From NCBI GenBank assembly GCA_024696005.1, contig JAILHF010000051.1:186001-250000 (forward strand): a stretch of 64,000 nucleotides of DNA, written 5' to 3'. How positions within the stretch are numbered: the first letter of the stretch is position 1; the number at the start of each line of letters is the position of its first letter. This stretch comes from Lachnospiraceae bacterium. GTDB lineage: Bacteria; Bacillota; Clostridia; Lachnospirales; Lachnospiraceae. Under the pieces are notes generated by a model. It was not told the origin of the DNA and made no database searches. It saw only the letters and a program-made list of their open reading frames with translations. Positions 61,012 to 64,000 of the stretch are shown here, in pieces. A program made the translations under genes and the position numbers.

Positions 61012-62762
61012 TGGTAATCCTCCACCACAAGCTGCAGATTCCGCTCTCCGCGATATTCATTCCACCGGACGGAATAAAGGACCGAAAAGGGCACGCCCTC
61101 TCCCCGTCCGCTCAAAAGCTGCATCAGCACGTTTTCCCCGTACTCCCGGCTCAGATAGGACTTGAGCTCCTCCGTGCGGAAGAAAAGCTTCAGTTCATAA
61201 CGCCGCCCCTCATCCTCGACCGAAAGCAGGCAGAGCTTCGCGCTCTCGTTGATCGGCCTGAGCGAACGCAGCTTCAGACCGCTCCTGCCCAGCACGGCAT
61301 CTTCGTTTCCGTTCCCGACCGGCTCCATCAATAAAAGCTGGTCCGCCAGAGCAGCGTCCGCATAACGCAGGGGCAGCTCCATGTCGACATAGGTCTTGTC
61401 CGTAAGATCCTTTTCCGTGAGCTTGCAGTCCTCATTGAGACGGCGTCTGAGCTCCGCAAGATTCTCTGCCGGCAGGGAAAAGCCGGCCGCCTGCGAATGC
61501 CCGCCGAAACGCGTGAACAACTCCGAAACGCGGCTTAAGCCCTCAAACATGTGATAGGCTTCCACGGAGCGCCCCGAGCCCTTAAGCCCTTCTTCCGCAT
61601 CCGTGACGATGAGTGTCGGATGACCGTAGCTTTCACGGATGCGTCCCGCGACGATGCCGGCAATGGATTCGTGGCAATCCGGGATGTAGATCACATAAAC
61701 GCTGCAGCCGGTGTGCTCTCCGGCATCGATCTGCGCCGCCGCTTCGGCCGTGGCCCGGTCGGTCATGTCCTTTCTGGTATTGTTCAGTTCCTTGAGTTCA
61801 GCCGCTATGCGTGCGGCTTTTACGCCGTCTTCGTCCGCAAAGAGCTCCAGTGCCCGCATCGCTGTATCCAGGCGCCCCGTCGCATTTACGCAGGGTCCAA
61901 GCATGAAGCCCAGGTGATGGACGTTCAGCTCAGCACCTTCCAGCTCCAGCTCCCTGAGAAGCTCCTTTATGCCAAAAGTGGGCCGTTCCTTCATCAGCCG
62001 CAGTCCCTCACGGACCAGAACGCGGTTCTCATCCAAAAGCGGCATGACATCACAGACCGTCGCGAAAGCAGCAAGCTGCAGAAGCCCTTCCTTCATCTCC
62101 TGCGTCATGTCATCTCCGTAAAGACAGCTGATCAGCTTTTCGGCGATAAACGCTCCGCAGACGGAAGGGTAAGGATAACTGCAATCCTCCTGTTTCGGGT
62201 CAACGATCGCCGCAGCTTCCGGCAGGAGATACTGCCGCTCTCCGTCATTTTCCTCATAGGGCACTTCATGGTGATCCGTGATCAGGAGCGTGATCCCAAG
62301 CTCTGCGGCACGTTTGGCTTCCGCCCGGGCTGCGATCCCGTTATCACAGGTCAGGATCAGGCCGATCCCGTCTTCCGCGGCCTGTTCGATCATCGAAAGA
62401 TTCATCCCGTAGCCGTCACGGATCCGGTGCGGGATCATGGCATCCGCCTCTGCTCCCAGCCCCTTGAGCCCGCGCAAAAGGATCGCCGCCGAACAGACGC
62501 CGTCCACATCGTAATCGCCGATCACCCGGATGCGCTTTCCGTCCCGGATCGCTTCCCGGAGGATGCCGGCGCATTTTGTCATGTCTTTCATCCTTTCGGG
62601 CGCGTGAAGACACTCGGGGCCGCCGTGCAGATACGTTTCGATCTGCTCATCCGTCTGTACCCCCCGGTTTCGCAAAATGCGTGCCAAAAAGGGAGAAATA
62701 TGATGCTGTTCGCCGATCTGCCGGTAGTTTCCCGGCTTCTGAAGCAGGATCCATTCACTCAT
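61008..62762 (-). CDS. recJ: Single-stranded-DNA-specific exonuclease RecJ
   Basis: The protein has 584 residues. It is the 5'-3' exonuclease of recombination and base-excision repair. Motifs: ISPFLARILRNRGV, VIGDYDVDGVCSAAILLRG (DHH motif I), LILTCDNGIAA, LITDHHEVPYE (motif III), and the DHHA1 end FGGHSQAAGFSLPAE. The start at 62762 matches the family start MSEWILLQKPGNYRQI. No ribosome site is present: the -10 TATACT ends 7 bases before the ATG, so the mRNA is probably leaderless. Confidence 0.97.
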   Translation of the reverse strand: MSEWILLQKPGNYRQIGEQHHISPFLARILRNRGVQTDEQIETYLHGGPECLHAPERMKDMTKCAGILREAIRDGKRIRVIGDYDVDGVCSAAILLRGLKGLGAEADAMIPHRIRDGYGMNLSMIEQAAEDGIGLILTCDNGIAARAEAKRAAELGITLLITDHHEVPYEENDGERQYLLPEAAAIVDPKQEDCSYPYPSVCGAFIAEKLISCLYGDDMTQEMKEGLLQLAAFATVCDVMPLLDENRVLVREGLRLMKERPTFGIKELLRELELEGAELNVHHLGFMLGPCVNATGRLDTAMRALELFADEDGVKAARIAAELKELNNTRKDMTDRATAEAAAQIDAGEHTGCSVYVIYIPDCHESIAGIVAGRIRESYGHPTLIVTDAEEGLKGSGRSVEAYHMFEGLSRVSELFTRFGGHSQAAGFSLPAENLAELRRRLNEDCKLTEKDLTDKTYVDMELPLRYADAALADQLLLMEPVGNGNEDAVLGRSGLKLRSLRPINESAKLCLLSVEDEGRRYELKLFFRTEELKSYLSREYGENVLMQLLSGRGEGVPFSVLYSVRWNEYRGERNLQLVVEDYQ

Positions 62763-62769
62763 AGTCTTT

Positions 62770-62778
62770 AGTATAGCA
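62770..62778 (-). promoter_or_regulatory. recJ promoter, extended -10, leaderless
   Basis: Minus-strand TGCTATACT; 7 bases (AAAGACT) separate it from the recJ ATG, so transcription should start at or within a base of the start codon. Confidence 0.7.
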
Positions 62779-62817
62779 TATTTTCACAAAATGAACACTT
62801 TCTTTTTGCACGGATTA

Positions 62818-62826
62818 TGCTATACT
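62818..62826 (+). promoter_or_regulatory. Promoter of the FKBP-like gene, extended -10
   Basis: TGCTATACT, the mirror of the recJ promoter 50 bases away; the two -10 elements create a 10-base inverted repeat. Here a normal leader with GGGAGG follows. Confidence 0.7.
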
Positions 62827-62870
62827 AATAAAGCTTTAAGCGTACTACTGTTATTGGGAGGAAAAAAGAA

Positions 62871-64000
62871 ATGAGTGAAATGAGCAAATCCAAGCAAAAA
62901 AGGCTCGAGCAGGAGCAGGCGCGCAATGCCCAGCACCGAAGCAAAGCGATCCGCACCTTTTGGGCAGTCCTGATCCCTTTGCTCATCGTGGGAGGCATTG
63001 TTGCCGCCATCGTCGTGATGCAGATGAACAAACTCGATTATTCCCGTTATCTTGCCGACAACGGAACGATCAAGGGTGTGAAAGCCACCGAGCTTGCTAC
63101 CGTAAATACCGATGCCATGAGTTTTTCCAGATCCGAGCTCACCCCGAGCGATGATGAGATCGAAAGCGAGATCCAGAAGGAACTGGATTCCAAAAAGGAG
63201 ATTTCCGCCGACGCTTCCCTTGAGAGCGAATACGGCGACGATGTGAGCATCACCTATTCTTCCGCCATTGACGGAGCGGATTTCCTGAGCCAGGCGGAAC
63301 CCGCGAAATACAGCATCGGTTCCGACCAGATCGCTGCCGATTTTGATGATGCCCTTGTAGGGCACAAGGCCGGCGATGACTTTACGGCAGATGTCACCTT
63401 CCCCGCGGATTATTCCGATGAAAAGGCAGCCGGCAAGACCGTGAGCTTCAACATCCACATGGACGGCGTCTACGTTGCGCCCGCCTTTGACGACGCTTAC
63501 GTGGCAGCAAACCATTCCGATGCTGCGACCACGGCCGACGCTTACCGCCAGTATCTGAAAGATGATCATTACAAGACGAACCTGCGGAAAGAAGTTGAGA
63601 AGTCCGTTTCCCTCAACAGCACGATCAGCTCCGTTCCCACGGCCTATTCCGAAAACCTGGTAAAGGTCCTCCAGAGCACCGACCGCAGCAGCCTCGTGCA
63701 GATGTATCAGATGTTCGGCATGGAAGCTCCTACGGATCCCACCTGGAAGCTGATGGGCATGGATTCCGAGGAAGCCTACCTGAGCGATGTCAAAGCGCGT
63801 GCACAGATCCAGGCGCAGGAAGATGTGGAGATCCAGAGCCTGTCTGAAAGCTTCGGACTCTCCGCAAGCAGCGAAGACGCGAAGAGCTACTTCTGCGGAC
63901 CGGAAAAGGGTTATACCGCCGAAAGCTTCGATGCCCTCGTAAAAGAGAACGGAATGGGCTATTACGCACAGCAGTATCTGAAAAAGATCGTGCTGGACAA
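62871..64000 (+). CDS. Membrane-anchored FKBP/trigger-factor-like peptidyl-prolyl isomerase (C-terminus off window)
   Basis: I read 376 codons from the ATG at 62871 (GGGAGG 9 bases upstream) to the edge without a stop. A short charged cytoplasmic part (KSKQKRLEQEQARNAQHRSK) is followed by one membrane helix (residues of about 30-50). The outer part has an FKBP domain like that of trigger factor: ADFDDALVGHKAGDDFTA, then VTFPADYSDEKAAGKTVSFN and IHMDGVY. Helical regions follow, resembling trigger-factor C-terminal arms (VKVLQSTDRSSLVQMYQMFG). It probably folds exported proteins at the outer membrane face, as PrsA does, but with a different isomerase fold. This type is known in clostridia but poorly studied. 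Confidence 0.87.
   Translation, partial: MSEMSKSKQKRLEQEQARNAQHRSKAIRTFWAVLIPLLIVGGIVAAIVVMQMNKLDYSRYLADNGTIKGVKATELATVNTDAMSFSRSELTPSDDEIESEIQKELDSKKEISADASLESEYGDDVSITYSSAIDGADFLSQAEPAKYSIGSDQIAADFDDALVGHKAGDDFTADVTFPADYSDEKAAGKTVSFNIHMDGVYVAPAFDDAYVAANHSDAATTADAYRQYLKDDHYKTNLRKEVEKSVSLNSTISSVPTAYSENLVKVLQSTDRSSLVQMYQMFGMEAPTDPTWKLMGMDSEEAYLSDVKARAQIQAQEDVEIQSLSESFGLSASSEDAKSYFCGPEKGYTAESFDALVKENGMGYYAQQYLKKIVLD

Overview
This window is a dense stretch of a bacterial chromosome. The content points to an anaerobic Firmicute of the class Clostridia, probably Lachnospiraceae-like. The grounds are a six-subunit Rnf complex, a biotin-dependent Na+-translocating decarboxylase, the Gram-positive order murE-priA-def-fmt-rsmB-rlmN-prpC-prkC-rsgA-rpe, cmk-ispH-rpsA, many lipoproteins, BIG2/YDG/DUF6273 surface proteins, and strong GGAGG ribosome sites. 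Genus and species cannot be called. No gap between genes exceeds 300 bases. I saw no CRISPR array, insertion sequence, prophage or rRNA.

Layout. (1) 1-9.2 kb is a cell-surface island: a DUF6273 and InlB-repeat protein cut by the window edge, two paralogous BIG2 surface proteins in opposite orientation (one broken by a frameshift), a membrane-anchored GH25-like protein that has lost its catalytic residues, and the lipoprotein ApbE flavin transferase. (2) 9.3-15.2 kb is an envelope-transport module: two TetR regulators, a divergent control region with paired operators, an MMPL transporter and a large heptad-repeat lipoprotein. (3) 15.3-22.9 kb holds an alpha/beta hydrolase, an HD-GYP protein with a duplicated C-terminal region, two unknown lipoproteins and an unknown small protein, all reading out of the rnf cluster. 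(4) 22.9-28.1 kb is rnfCDGEAB. ApbE at 5.7 kb is expected to flavinylate RnfD and RnfG. (5) 28.2-34.9 kb has an RNase H-fold exonuclease, cheR, and an operon of an HI0933-family flavoprotein, a lipoprotein, cmk, ispH and rpsA. (6) 35-40.3 kb is a five-gene biotin decarboxylase operon with two different carboxyltransferases, one biotin carrier, one membrane beta subunit and a lipoprotein-like gamma subunit. (7) 40.4-47.3 kb carries scpB-scpA-metallophosphoesterase, rpsU, flagellin lysine methylase, alaS and tRNA-Thr(CGU). (8) 47.3-64 kb is the translation, cell-wall and DNA-repair housekeeping run, then an acyltransferase with recJ, and a divergent membrane-anchored FKBP/trigger-factor-like isomerase cut by the right edge.

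The genes suggest an energy scheme based on ion pumping: Rnf couples ferredoxin oxidation to NAD+ reduction, and the biotin decarboxylase pumps Na+. Several starts differ from the longest reading frame because promoters or ribosome sites lie inside it. Two genes (apbE and recJ) appear to make leaderless mRNAs. No wholly new system could be proven. The best leads are the dual-carboxyltransferase operon, the MMPL/heptad-lipoprotein/TetR module, the HD-GYP fusion, and the degenerate GH25 protein.
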